NCBI GenBank assembly: GCA_019636845.1
Contig: JAHBWV010000001.1
Location: forward strand, 2,666,001-2,730,000
Direction: 5' to 3'
Length of the DNA: 64,000 bases
Source: Phycisphaeraceae bacterium
Lineage (GTDB): Bacteria > Planctomycetota > Phycisphaerae > Phycisphaerales > UBA1924
Made by a program: the position numbers and the translations under genes
In this document: piece by piece, positions 41,226 through 48,762 of the stretch
Numbering within the stretch: the first letter of the stretch is position 1
How the letters are laid out: every line of letters starts with the position of its first letter
Notes under the pieces: model-generated
What the model was told of the DNA's origin: nothing
The model's input: only the letters and a program-made list of their open reading frames with translations
Databases searched by the model: none

Positions 41226-41651
41226 ATGAGCCCCATGAGCCATACAGAGATTGATCTGAAGGGCTTCGAGGCCGAGCGCGTTCGCAGGCGGGGCTTGGGG
41301 TTCTATGGGTCGCTCTCTCTGGCTGTCGGGGGGATCGCGCTCATGATCTGCGCCTTGGGCATTGTGGTCATTCGGACCTATGTCGCTGCCGGGGAGCGGT
41401 TCGCGGATCTGAGCGGGCCGGAACCCGACGCCTCGACATCGGGTGCGATCGGACTCGCGCTCGGCGTCGCGCGCGGCGAGGGGATCCACAGGCCATTCGG
41501 GCTTGCGGGCGCGGTGCTGCTGGTCTTCGGGATCTTCGCTGCCGTGTGCGATGCGATGCTCGCGCGATGGCGCAGGCGGACGCACGCGCTCGCGATGGCG
41601 AGCATCGCCGATGAGGTGCGGCGCGTGAAGCGCGAGAAGATCAGGGAGTGA
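41226..41651 (+). CDS. Small two-TM membrane protein
   Basis: The 141-residue protein starts at 41226 (GGAGGGGAG at 41211-41219 gives a good ribosome site). Two hydrophobic segments are visible: LGFYGSLSLAVGGIALMICALG and PFGLAGAVLLVFGIFAAV, with a basic C-terminal tail (RRRTHALAMASIADEVRR). No family is recognised. It sits 22 bp after the CoA-transferase A gene, so it may share its transcript, where subunit B would normally be found. Confidence 0.6.
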   Translation: MSPMSHTEIDLKGFEAERVRRRGLGFYGSLSLAVGGIALMICALGIVVIRTYVAAGERFADLSGPEPDASTSGAIGLALGVARGEGIHRPFGLAGAVLLVFGIFAAVCDAMLARWRRRTHALAMASIADEVRRVKREKIRE

Positions 41652-41675
41652 GACGGGCTGGGTATCAGGGGTGTT

Positions 41676-42038
41676 TCAACTGGCTGCGGCGGCTCCCGCT
41701 GCTGCGGCTGCGGCGGCCCCGGCGGCGGCGGCCTGTGCGGCCTGGATCATCTGAGCAGCGGCATCATCGGTGGATGCGCGGTCGGTGGCCATCATGACGA
41801 CGCCCCCGGAAGACCCGACGCCCCTTTCCCAGAGGACGCCGCCGCTGGCGCGGTCGAGGCAGTAGACGTAGCCGCCCCGGCCGACGAAGACCTCGTTGCC
41901 CGAGGCGATGAGTGTGACGATGGAGCCGCCGAAAAGGCGTGGGAGTTTAATGCGCCAAGCGGGCCGGCCTGAGTAGCGGTCGAGCGCGGTAACGACCCGC
42001 CCGCTGGCGGCGAACATGAGTTCCGTTGGCGTCTCCAT
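41676..42038 (-). CDS. Single PQQ-like repeat protein with poly-Ala tail
   Basis: The 120-residue protein contains the pattern VVTALDRYSGRPAWRIKLPR and VYCLDRASGGVLWERGVG, two beta-propeller blade motifs of the PQQ/YWTD class. The rest is a tail of about 24 residues composed largely of Ala and Gly. The open frame begins at 42104; I prefer the ATG at 42038 because the residues before it are disordered. Such a two-blade fragment cannot form a full propeller, so it is likely a partial or specialised protein. Neighbours (RecG, a membrane protein) give no clue. Confidence 0.5.
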   Translation of the reverse strand: METPTELMFAASGRVVTALDRYSGRPAWRIKLPRLFGGSIVTLIASGNEVFVGRGGYVYCLDRASGGVLWERGVGSSGGVVMMATDRASTDDAAAQMIQAAQAAAAGAAAAAAAGAAAAS

Positions 42039-42170
42039 GCGTCGGTCTCCCGTTCCGGGGCCGCGTTGTGTCGTGAGCCGCCGCCCCGGTCGGACGCGGC
42101 CCACAACAGCCGCAGTTTATCACATGATCACGGCGGACTCCAGTTGATTCGTCGCGTTGCATGCTTGCGT

Positions 42171-44306
42171 TCAACCGACATCGGCCAGGCCGAGTTCATC
42201 GCCGAATGCGAGTTTGAGGCGTCGGACCAGCAGCGCCTCGCCGGGTTGGGAGAGTGTCGGAGAGCGTTTGATCCACGCGGCGGCGTCGTGGCGAGCGAGA
42301 GAGAGGAGATCGAGGTCCCGCGTGAGGTCGGCGACCTTGAGGGGCATGGAGCCGGACTGCCTGGCACCAAAGAGCTCACCGGGACCACGGAGGAGGAAGT
42401 CGGTCTCGGCGAGTTTGAAGCCGTCGGTGGTTGAGGTGAGGGCCTTGAGGCGTTCTGCGCCTTCGGGTGTGACAGGATCGGCGATGAGCATGCAGACGCT
42501 GGGTTTCTTTCCTCGCCCGACGCGCCCGCGGAGCTGGTGCAACTGGGCGAGTCCGAAGCGGTCGGCATCTTCGATCGCGATGATTGTGGCGTTGGGGATG
42601 TCGACGCCGACCTCGATGACGGTGGTGGCGACGAGTGCCTGGATGGAGCCAGCGCGGAAGGCATCCATGATGCGCTCGCGCTCGGCGTGTGGGAGGCGCC
42701 CGTGGAGCGTCGCGATGGTGACGCCAGCGAGTGGGCTTTCGGGGAGAGAGAGTTCCTGCGTGAGGGCGTGAGCGGTGGTCGCGCCGGATTCGGGCTCCTC
42801 GCCGACCGAACCGGAGACGGTGTCGCCGATGGCGGGGACGACGATGAATGCCTGCTCGCCCCGATCGATGCGCCGCTTGACCTGCTCGTAGACGAGTGAC
42901 CGCTGGGCACGTCCGAAGAGTGCGGTCTTGACGGGCTTGCGGCCGGGTGGGAGGGCGTCGATAGTGGAGACGTCCAGGTCGCCGAAGATCGTGATGGCGA
43001 GCGTGCGCGGGATGGGCGTCGCGGTCATGACGAGGACGTGGGGCGTTGAGGTCGCGTCCTCGGCCTTGGCACGCATCCGGGCTCGCTGGTGGACGCCGAA
43101 GCGGTGCTGCTCGTCGATGATCGCCACGGCGAGGGACCTGAAGCGGACGGTTTCGGTGAGGAGCGCGTGCGTGCCGACAAGGAGATCGATCGTGCCTGAG
43201 GCGAGCGCGTCGAGGGTGGCGGCACGCTCGGAGGCGGGCGTGCTTCCGGTGAGCATCGCGATCGAGACCTTGGAGCCGGCGAGCATGCGTGAGAGTGAGT
43301 CAAAGTGCTGCTCGGCGAGGATCTCGGTCGGGACCATCATGGCGGCCTGGTGACCACTGGCAACGGCCATGAGCATGGCGTATGCCGCGATCACGGTCTT
43401 GCCGGAGCCGACATCGCCCTGGATGAGTCGGTTGGTGGGGATCGGGCGTGCGAGGTCGGAGACGATCTCCGCGACGACGCGGTTCTGTGCGTCGGTGAGT
43501 GTGAAGGGGATGCGCCGGCGGATGTGCTCGTCCACCTTCGCGTCGGCACGGAGCGGGGGCGCGATCAGCCCCTCGCGGAGGCGAGCGCGGCGCATCTGCA
43601 CGCCCAGCTGGAGGAGCAGGAGTTCGTCGTAGGCGAGGCGGCGGTGTGCGGCCGCGACGTCGGCGTCGGTGCCCGGGCGGTGGATCATGCGATAGGCGTC
43701 GGCGAGGGTGGGGAGTTCGCGTTCGGCGCGGTAGGACGAGGGGAGATGATCCTCGATGTGCGGGAGCGCGGCATCGAGAGTGAGCTCAAGGGCCTTCTCG
43801 ATATGGCGCTGGTGGACGCCCTCGGCAAGCGGGTAGACGGGACGGACGCGGGCCTCGCGGAGCGCGGGCTCGCCTCCTGATTCGGCGATGAGCTCGTAGA
43901 TGGGATTGACCATCTGGAGCCCGAGCCCCCGACGCTTGGTCTTGCCCTGTACACGGATACGTGCGCCGGGATGGAGGCGATTGGCGAGGTAGGGCTGATT
44001 GAACCAGACGAGATCGAGTCGGCCTGTGTCGTCGGTGAGTGCGGCCTCGAATCTCGCGGGGGAACGGCCTCGGGCCCGCGCGACACGTGTCGCGGCGATC
44101 TCTCCTCGGGTCGCGCAGAGCCGATCGGCTTCGAGGGAGGAGATGGCGGACTCGCTCTCGAGCGACTCATGGCGAAGGGGGAGGTGCGCGATGAGACGGC
44201 CGACGTTGGTGAGGCCGAGCAGGGCGAGAGAGTCGAGATCTCGCTTGTTCAGACCGGGCACCTTCGAGAGGTGTGTCCTGAGGTCGATTGGCGGCGCGGG
44301 CTCCAT
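42171..44306 (-). CDS. recG: ATP-dependent DNA helicase RecG
   Basis: RecG remodels stalled replication forks and Holliday junctions. The wedge (OB) domain lies in the first 150 residues (GLNKRDLDSLALLGLTNVGR). Helicase motifs are GDVGSGKTVIAAYAM (I), DEQHRFGVHQR (II), TATPIPRTLAIT (III), DLDVSTIDALPPGRKPVKT, TTVIEVGVDIPNAT (V) and HQLRGRVGRG (VI). The TRG-type C-terminal segment is RGPGELFGARQSG. The protein is 711 residues from the ATG at 44306, close to the family norm of 690. A DUF971 gene lies 26 bp upstream on the same strand, suggesting an operon. Confidence 0.94.
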   Translation of the reverse strand: MEPAPPIDLRTHLSKVPGLNKRDLDSLALLGLTNVGRLIAHLPLRHESLESESAISSLEADRLCATRGEIAATRVARARGRSPARFEAALTDDTGRLDLVWFNQPYLANRLHPGARIRVQGKTKRRGLGLQMVNPIYELIAESGGEPALREARVRPVYPLAEGVHQRHIEKALELTLDAALPHIEDHLPSSYRAERELPTLADAYRMIHRPGTDADVAAAHRRLAYDELLLLQLGVQMRRARLREGLIAPPLRADAKVDEHIRRRIPFTLTDAQNRVVAEIVSDLARPIPTNRLIQGDVGSGKTVIAAYAMLMAVASGHQAAMMVPTEILAEQHFDSLSRMLAGSKVSIAMLTGSTPASERAATLDALASGTIDLLVGTHALLTETVRFRSLAVAIIDEQHRFGVHQRARMRAKAEDATSTPHVLVMTATPIPRTLAITIFGDLDVSTIDALPPGRKPVKTALFGRAQRSLVYEQVKRRIDRGEQAFIVVPAIGDTVSGSVGEEPESGATTAHALTQELSLPESPLAGVTIATLHGRLPHAERERIMDAFRAGSIQALVATTVIEVGVDIPNATIIAIEDADRFGLAQLHQLRGRVGRGKKPSVCMLIADPVTPEGAERLKALTSTTDGFKLAETDFLLRGPGELFGARQSGSMPLKVADLTRDLDLLSLARHDAAAWIKRSPTLSQPGEALLVRRLKLAFGDELGLADVG

Positions 44307-44332
44307 CGCGGGAGTGAGGATAACCGGCGGGC

Positions 44333-44743
44333 TCACGTGGAGCGCGGGGCATCGGGCGGAGGGGATGAGCCGGGGTGTTGGGTGGGATCGATTCGGCGGA
44401 GGTAGTCCCATGAGTAGATGCCGGTGGAGTGGCCGTCGGAGAAGCGGATGCGGATGGCGTAGTTGCCGACGAGTTCGGCGTCGATTGCGACGAGCGGGCC
44501 GGCGGAGCGTGCCGCCGGGAGCACGGTGAGCGGGTTTTTGGCCATCTCGTCCCTGAGGTGCTTCATGTCCGCGGAGGGGGACATGCGACGGAGGTAGGCG
44601 ATGGAGTAGTAGGCGGTGGTGCCATCGGGCCATTCGAGGGTGAGGCCGCGGTCTTTCTTGAGGTCGATCCGCGTCGGGGTGCTCGATGCGGGATTGGGGC
44701 TGGAGTTCGAGTTGGGGTTCGACGTGGGGGGGGGCATCGGCAT
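44333..44743 (-). CDS. DUF971 (GBBH-like N-terminal domain) protein
   Basis: The 136-residue protein has a Pro/Ser/Asn-rich start followed by the DUF971 fold: LTLEWPDGTTAYYSIAYLRR, then VGNYAIRIRFSDGHSTGIYSWDYLRRI. This zinc-binding domain occurs near Mrp/ApbC Fe-S carriers and in butyrobetaine hydroxylases; the function is not settled. Two possible starts lie six bases apart (44737 and 44743). The same frame runs open upstream beneath pyrF but is not protein-like. It sits just upstream of recG and diverges from pyrF. Confidence 0.7.
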   Translation of the reverse strand: MPMPPPTSNPNSNSSPNPASSTPTRIDLKKDRGLTLEWPDGTTAYYSIAYLRRMSPSADMKHLRDEMAKNPLTVLPAARSAGPLVAIDAELVGNYAIRIRFSDGHSTGIYSWDYLRRIDPTQHPGSSPPPDAPRST

Positions 44744-44755
44744 ATCTTCGCGGCT

Positions 44756-45670
44756 ATGGGCGCACAGACCAGTCCGAATCGTCGGCCGTTTATCGATCTG
44801 CTCGTTGAGGGTGTGGAGCACCTGGGATCGCCGATCTGTGTCGGGCTTGATCCTGTTCTTGAGAAACTGCCCGAGCCGGTGCGGGCCGAGCACTGGGAGC
44901 CGGTGGCGGCGATCGAGGCGTTCTCGACGGGTGTGATCGATGCGGTGGCGGGGATCGCTCCGGTTGTGAAGCTGCAATCGGCGTGTTACGAGCGGTACGG
45001 GGCGGCCGGGGTGCGTGTGCTTGAGCATGTGGCAGCGCACGCCAGATCGCGCGGGATGCTCGTCCTTCTCGATGCCAAACGCGGGGATATCGGGATCAGT
45101 GCCGAGCATTACGCGCAGGCCGCGGTCGGCCTGCACGCGAACGCGATCACTGTCAACGGGTATCTCGGTCCATCGACGATCGAGCCGTACCTTCGGGCGG
45201 GGCTTGGCGTCTTTGTGCTGGTGCGGACGAGCAATCCGGACAGCGACGTTGTACAGGGGGTGGAGCTGGGTGATAGGCGGAGTGTGGCGGGCATGATGGG
45301 GGATATGGTGGCGGGGATCGGTGCGGACTGGAAGGGAGAGCGCGGGACCCTGAGTTCGGTCGGGGCTGTGGTCGGCGCGACCAAGGCCGCGGATGGCCGG
45401 ATGTTGCGTGAACGCATGCCGGATCAGGTCTTCCTCGTGCCGGGATATGGAGCGCAAGGTGGCACGCAGGCAGATGTCAGGGCTTTGCTCCGGCCGGGGC
45501 CGCTTGGAGCCGGGGAATCGGGCGTGCTTGTGACGGCGAGTCGGAGCGTGATCTACCCCACGGGTTCCGAGGTTGGCGGAGTCGGGATCGGTGACAGCGA
45601 TTGGGGATCGAGTGTACGGAACGCGGCAGAACGGCTCGCGAGCGAGATCGGATCGATCACGAGGGGCTGA
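44756..45670 (+). CDS. pyrF: Orotidine 5'-phosphate decarboxylase, type 2
   Basis: PyrF converts OMP to UMP in pyrimidine synthesis. Signature regions are ICVGLDPVLEKLPEPV, VKLQSACYERYG, LDAKRGDIG (catalytic Lys/Asp), ITVNGYLGPSTIEPYL and VPGYGAQGGTQADVRALL. The length of 304 fits the long, type 2 enzymes of the UMP-synthase kind. I start at the ATG at 44756, 12 bp from the divergent DUF971 start, so promoters overlap. It is followed by an apparent bidirectional spacer and the PEP-CTERM gene terminator. Confidence 0.9.
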   Translation: MGAQTSPNRRPFIDLLVEGVEHLGSPICVGLDPVLEKLPEPVRAEHWEPVAAIEAFSTGVIDAVAGIAPVVKLQSACYERYGAAGVRVLEHVAAHARSRGMLVLLDAKRGDIGISAEHYAQAAVGLHANAITVNGYLGPSTIEPYLRAGLGVFVLVRTSNPDSDVVQGVELGDRRSVAGMMGDMVAGIGADWKGERGTLSSVGAVVGATKAADGRMLRERMPDQVFLVPGYGAQGGTQADVRALLRPGPLGAGESGVLVTASRSVIYPTGSEVGGVGIGDSDWGSSVRNAAERLASEIGSITRG

Positions 45671-45747
45671 CGCTTATCGGTCCGTTTCACGCTGGTCACG
45701 AGCGACGTGTGGTGTGCGGGCGTTCTCTTTGACAAGACAATGAAAGA

Positions 45748-45777
45748 ATCGGGGCCCACCCGAAGGTGAGCCCCGAT
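45748..45777 (-). terminator. Intrinsic terminator of the PEP-CTERM-like gene
   Basis: Arms ATCGGGGC and GCCCCGAT enclose a shorter CACC/GGTG pairing, and the minus strand continues with TTCTTTCATTG. It lies about 30 bp after the stop of the PEP-CTERM-like gene and may also end pyrF transcripts. Confidence 0.7.
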
Positions 45778-45808
45778 GGACGAATCTGAGATTTCGAATC
45801 AGATGAGA

Positions 45809-46471
45809 TCAGCGACGACGACGAGCCAGGGCGAGACCGCTGATGCCGACGAGGGCGAGAGAGCCGGGGGTCGGAAGGATCTGGCCATCGATCTGGGTCG
45901 GACGGTCACGGAAGGAGCCGCCGAAGAACGTGCCGGGCTTGATGAAGAGGCCGACGATGGCACCGACTTCGTTGTTGAGCTGGGTGAGCGGGAAGGAGAA
46001 GCCGCCACCATCGGGACCGTCGAAGGACGAGTCGGCCGCGCCGTTGTCGTTGAAGGTGACGCCGCTCATGGAGCCGTTGAAGTAAACGTATCCGGAACCG
46101 CCGTTGATCCACATGCCGGAGATGAGGCCGGTGATGGTGTCGCCGTCATCGTCGGTGATGGTGAACGAGCCGGAGCCCATGGCGGTGAGACCGTTGTTCA
46201 TCGTCACGGCGATCTCGAAGACCGCGTTGGCGAAGCCGGAGCGGCTGGTGAAGCCGAACGCGTACTCGGCCGTGGCCGTGGGGGCGCCAATCTTGGTCAC
46301 ATCCCCGGACGTGGCGTAGTTCGCGTTGTCCGTCGCGACGGCACGGAAGATGCCCGTGGCCGAGTCGTACGAACCGGCGAGATCGGTGAAGCCGTAGGTC
46401 GCAACGACGCCCGCGTTCGCGGCAGTCGCCAAGAGGCCAGCGGCAAGAACAGTGGAAACCTTCTTCATCAT
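45809..46471 (-). CDS. Secreted PEP-CTERM-like protein
   Basis: The 220-residue protein begins with a signal peptide (MMKKVSTVLAAGLLATAANA). The mature part is Gly/Ser/Thr/Asp-rich beta-structure. It ends PTPGSLALVGISGLALARRR plus one further Arg, the Phycisphaerae-style PEP-CTERM sorting tag: short motif, transmembrane helix, basic end. It should be processed by an exosortase and exposed outside. The AGGAGG on the minus strand at 46478-46483 fixes the start at the double ATG at 46466-46471. No exosortase gene lies in the window. The adsorbed target is unknown. Confidence 0.8.
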   Translation of the reverse strand: MMKKVSTVLAAGLLATAANAGVVATYGFTDLAGSYDSATGIFRAVATDNANYATSGDVTKIGAPTATAEYAFGFTSRSGFANAVFEIAVTMNNGLTAMGSGSFTITDDDGDTITGLISGMWINGGSGYVYFNGSMSGVTFNDNGAADSSFDGPDGGGFSFPLTQLNNEVGAIVGLFIKPGTFFGGSFRDRPTQIDGQILPTPGSLALVGISGLALARRRR

Positions 46472-46838
46472 TTGAGCCCTCCTCAGGACATCACTCTCTG
46501 GTGTAAAACACATCCACGGGAAGGCCCGAAGGGGGTCCGCCCGCTCCACAAACGTCCAGAAGTGAAAATGCGCTACAACCGCGAGAATGCCAGCAAAGTG
46601 GGACGAAATACCCGACTTTTTGTCAAAGCCGGCGCGAACCCTCCAGCCGGAGGACCTGTAATCGGCTCGATCGCGATTTATCGGGCTTGATACACACCCC
46701 AAAGAGGGCGTTTTCATCGCGCGTCGTATAGGTTCTTGGTCCTATAAGCCGAGCGTGATCGTTCGAAAGCGATTTGTTAGGGCATTCGGTCCGGATCTGC
46801 GGTCCCCTCAGGGGTCTCACATCCGGGGAGGGGGGTGC
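46472..46838. other. Intergenic region upstream of the PEP-CTERM-like gene
   Basis: This 367-bp stretch precedes the PEP-CTERM-like gene on the minus strand and follows the nuoI stop. It contains the AGGAGG ribosome site, a 6-bp hairpin TATAGG/CCTATA at 46727-46746, and an AT-richer segment near 46600-46760 that might hold a promoter. No gene or tRNA was found. The hairpin could be an operator or part of a leader. Confidence 0.45.
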
Positions 46839-47384
46839 TCACATGGGCTTCTTGCCGACGGTGGCGTCGAAGATGCTCAGGAGCTTTTCCTTGTCGAAGA
46901 CCATCTCCTGACGGGAGAGGCCGACGACGTCGTACTCGGGGGTGAGTTCGATGGCATCGACTGGGCAGGCCTCTTCGCACATCCCGCAGAAGATGCAGCG
47001 GAGTTCGTCGATCTCGAACTTGGCGGGGTATTTCTCGCGATCGTCCCACGGGCTTTCTGCGGCGACGATGTGGATGCAACGTGCGGGGCAGATCGTGGGG
47101 CACATCATGCAGGCGACGCACTTGACGCGGCCCTGCTCGTCGCGATTGAGGCGGTGGACGCCACGGAAATTGCTGGGTTCCTGGCCGCCGTCTTCGGGCT
47201 TGTAGTGCTCGCGGCGTTGCTCGGGATACTGGATGGTGCGGCTGGTCTTTCCCTGGCCGAAGGAGGTGAAGAAGTGTCGCATCGTGGTGCCGAAGCCCTT
47301 GACGATCTCCGGGATGTAGATGCTCTCCACGCGGTTGAGCGGAGGGTTCGAGACGTGCACGATGTCTTCGTCGCGGATGGCCAT
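46839..47384 (-). CDS. nuoI: NADH-quinone oxidoreductase subunit I
   Basis: NuoI carries two [4Fe-4S] clusters in the peripheral arm of complex I. Both binding motifs are present: CVACMMCPTICP (Cys89, 92, 95, 99) and CIFCGMCEEACP (Cys130, 133, 136, 140). The 181-residue length and the N-terminal segment VKGFGTTMRHFF fit the family. The usual neighbours nuoH and nuoJ are not in the window, so it appears separated from the rest of the nuo operon, at least here. It lies opposite a short gap to a plus-strand membrane protein gene. Confidence 0.93.
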   Translation of the reverse strand: MAIRDEDIVHVSNPPLNRVESIYIPEIVKGFGTTMRHFFTSFGQGKTSRTIQYPEQRREHYKPEDGGQEPSNFRGVHRLNRDEQGRVKCVACMMCPTICPARCIHIVAAESPWDDREKYPAKFEIDELRCIFCGMCEEACPVDAIELTPEYDVVGLSRQEMVFDKEKLLSIFDATVGKKPM

Positions 47385-47478
47385 GGGGCGGGATCATAGC
47401 GAGGGGCATGGACAAGGTGTCGAATGTGGCCGCGCGGTGGAGAAGGTTCTGCGGCGATCTCACCGATACAATGCACGC

Positions 47479-48456
47479 ATGCCGGGCGGGAAGTCACCTC
47501 AACCTCTCTTCGAGCTGCTGGCCAAGGGCCAGTCGGATTCGCTCACGCGTCGAGCGAAGGCGTTCATCCCTGGAGCGGAAGATGCGGGGCAAGCGGCAGG
47601 CGCGTCTTCCCAAGGGGGACCGCAGAGTGCCGGTCAGGTCGCGGGTGGACCATCCGCTGCCGGCGGGTCGCCAGCACTGTCTCCATCGCACTCTCCTTCT
47701 CTGCCTCCCCCCCCCACTCTTGCTGCTGGTCAGCCGAGCGGGCGTGAGTCTGCTGCGGGGCCCCGGCCGAGCCGTATCGGCTCACAGGGACACGTCACGA
47801 TTCCGATGGTCGGCGTGTACGTGGGTGCTGCGGCTGCGGTTGCGCTTCTGGTGGCGACGTGGACGATCGCGTATGGCCGCGGTGCCGCGGCGGGTGAGCG
47901 AGAGTGGCAAGCAGAGATCCTTGCAAGCCGAGCTGGGAACATCGGGGCCGACCCATTGATCGATCCGATCGCTGGCGGGAAGGGGCAGGAGACTTCGGCT
48001 CCACCGCAGGGTCGCCAAGAGAGAACAAATACCACACAGAGACAGCAGAGCCCGACGACCGGAGGCCTCTCGTCGGGTCTTGCGAACATGGCCAGAGCGG
48101 GGATTCTGTCGTCTGCGGGTGTGCTGCCTTCGGATCCGAGGCAGCCGGGGCAGAACTATCTGAAGTTGGCGGTGCTGAGCCGCGCTGACGCGGAGCATGC
48201 GATCGCGTACCTGGGTTCGGGTGGTGTGGAGGCGATTGGTGTGCCTGTGGTTGATCCCGGTGCGGGTGCTGGGAAGAATCCTTCCCGCTACGAGGTGTTC
48301 GCGACGGTGGGAATCACGGGCGAGGAGTACAGGAACAACCGACCTGTACGGACCGAGCTTGAGACGAAGGTCGCGCGTATCGGCGAGCGGTATCGGCGGG
48401 AAGCCAAGGGCTCGACAGACTTTGCCAAGCCCTTGTGGATGAAGTACAACCCCTGA
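47479..48456 (+). CDS. Membrane-anchored protein with Pro-rich N-terminus and SPOR-like end
   Basis: The 325-residue protein has a Pro/Ser/Ala-rich cytoplasmic N-terminus of about 105 residues, one membrane helix (VGVYVGAAAAVALLVATWTI, near residue 115) and an extracytoplasmic C-terminal domain. That domain, with NYLKLAVLSRADAEHAIAYL and KNPSRYEVFATVGI, has the beta-alpha-beta look of a SPOR-type peptidoglycan domain, but I am unsure. The ATG at 47479 is the only reasonable start. It lies just upstream of the small basic protein gene, with divergent nuoI on the other side. Confidence 0.6.
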   Translation: MPGGKSPQPLFELLAKGQSDSLTRRAKAFIPGAEDAGQAAGASSQGGPQSAGQVAGGPSAAGGSPALSPSHSPSLPPPPTLAAGQPSGRESAAGPRPSRIGSQGHVTIPMVGVYVGAAAAVALLVATWTIAYGRGAAAGEREWQAEILASRAGNIGADPLIDPIAGGKGQETSAPPQGRQERTNTTQRQQSPTTGGLSSGLANMARAGILSSAGVLPSDPRQPGQNYLKLAVLSRADAEHAIAYLGSGGVEAIGVPVVDPGAGAGKNPSRYEVFATVGITGEEYRNNRPVRTELETKVARIGERYRREAKGSTDFAKPLWMKYNP

Positions 48457-48524
48457 CGGCGCGACGCGTCGATCGGGTGATTGAGCGACGACTTGAAGTT
48501 TGCCCGATCGGGCTGGAGATGGCC

Positions 48525-48686
48525 ATGAGTCTTGATCGTTCTCTGAAAACCGGCGGCAAGCTTTCGAGCAAGCGGAGCGTCATGAAGCGGACGGAGCGCG
48601 TCGCGAAGATGATGACCGATCGCAAGTTCGATCCGGCGAAGGATCGCGTTCTGGGCATCCCAAAGACGCTGGTTCCGAAGGCCTGA
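48525..48686 (+). CDS. PVC-type small basic protein (Chlam_Ver_rRNA-like family)
   Basis: The 53-residue protein is MSLDRSLKTGGKLSSKRSVM followed by KRTERVAKMMTDRKFDPAK and LGIPKTLVPKA. It matches the small basic protein family seen across Planctomycetes, Verrucomicrobia and Chlamydiae, some members encoded near rRNA genes. The function is unknown; its basic charge hints at RNA or ribosome binding. The ATG at 48525 is supported by GGAG at 48515-48518. It is one of the best phylum markers in this window. No rRNA gene is next to it. Confidence 0.8.
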   Translation: MSLDRSLKTGGKLSSKRSVMKRTERVAKMMTDRKFDPAKDRVLGIPKTLVPKA

Positions 48687-48762
48687 TCGGCCCGGGCTTG
48701 ATACTTGTAGAATTCGTGGCACGTGCGCGGGCGATTGGGTCCGGTGCGTTGGAGATCGCGCC

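Noticed and set aside
44744..45457. Upstream extension of the DUF971 frame under pyrF
   Set aside because: It is an antisense shadow of pyrF; the DUF971 fold begins after the Met at 44743.
46720..46800. tRNA-like T-arm (GTTCGAAA) near the PEP-CTERM upstream region
   Set aside because: Only a 4-bp stem with an 8-base loop, and no acceptor, D or anticodon arms at proper spacing on either strand.
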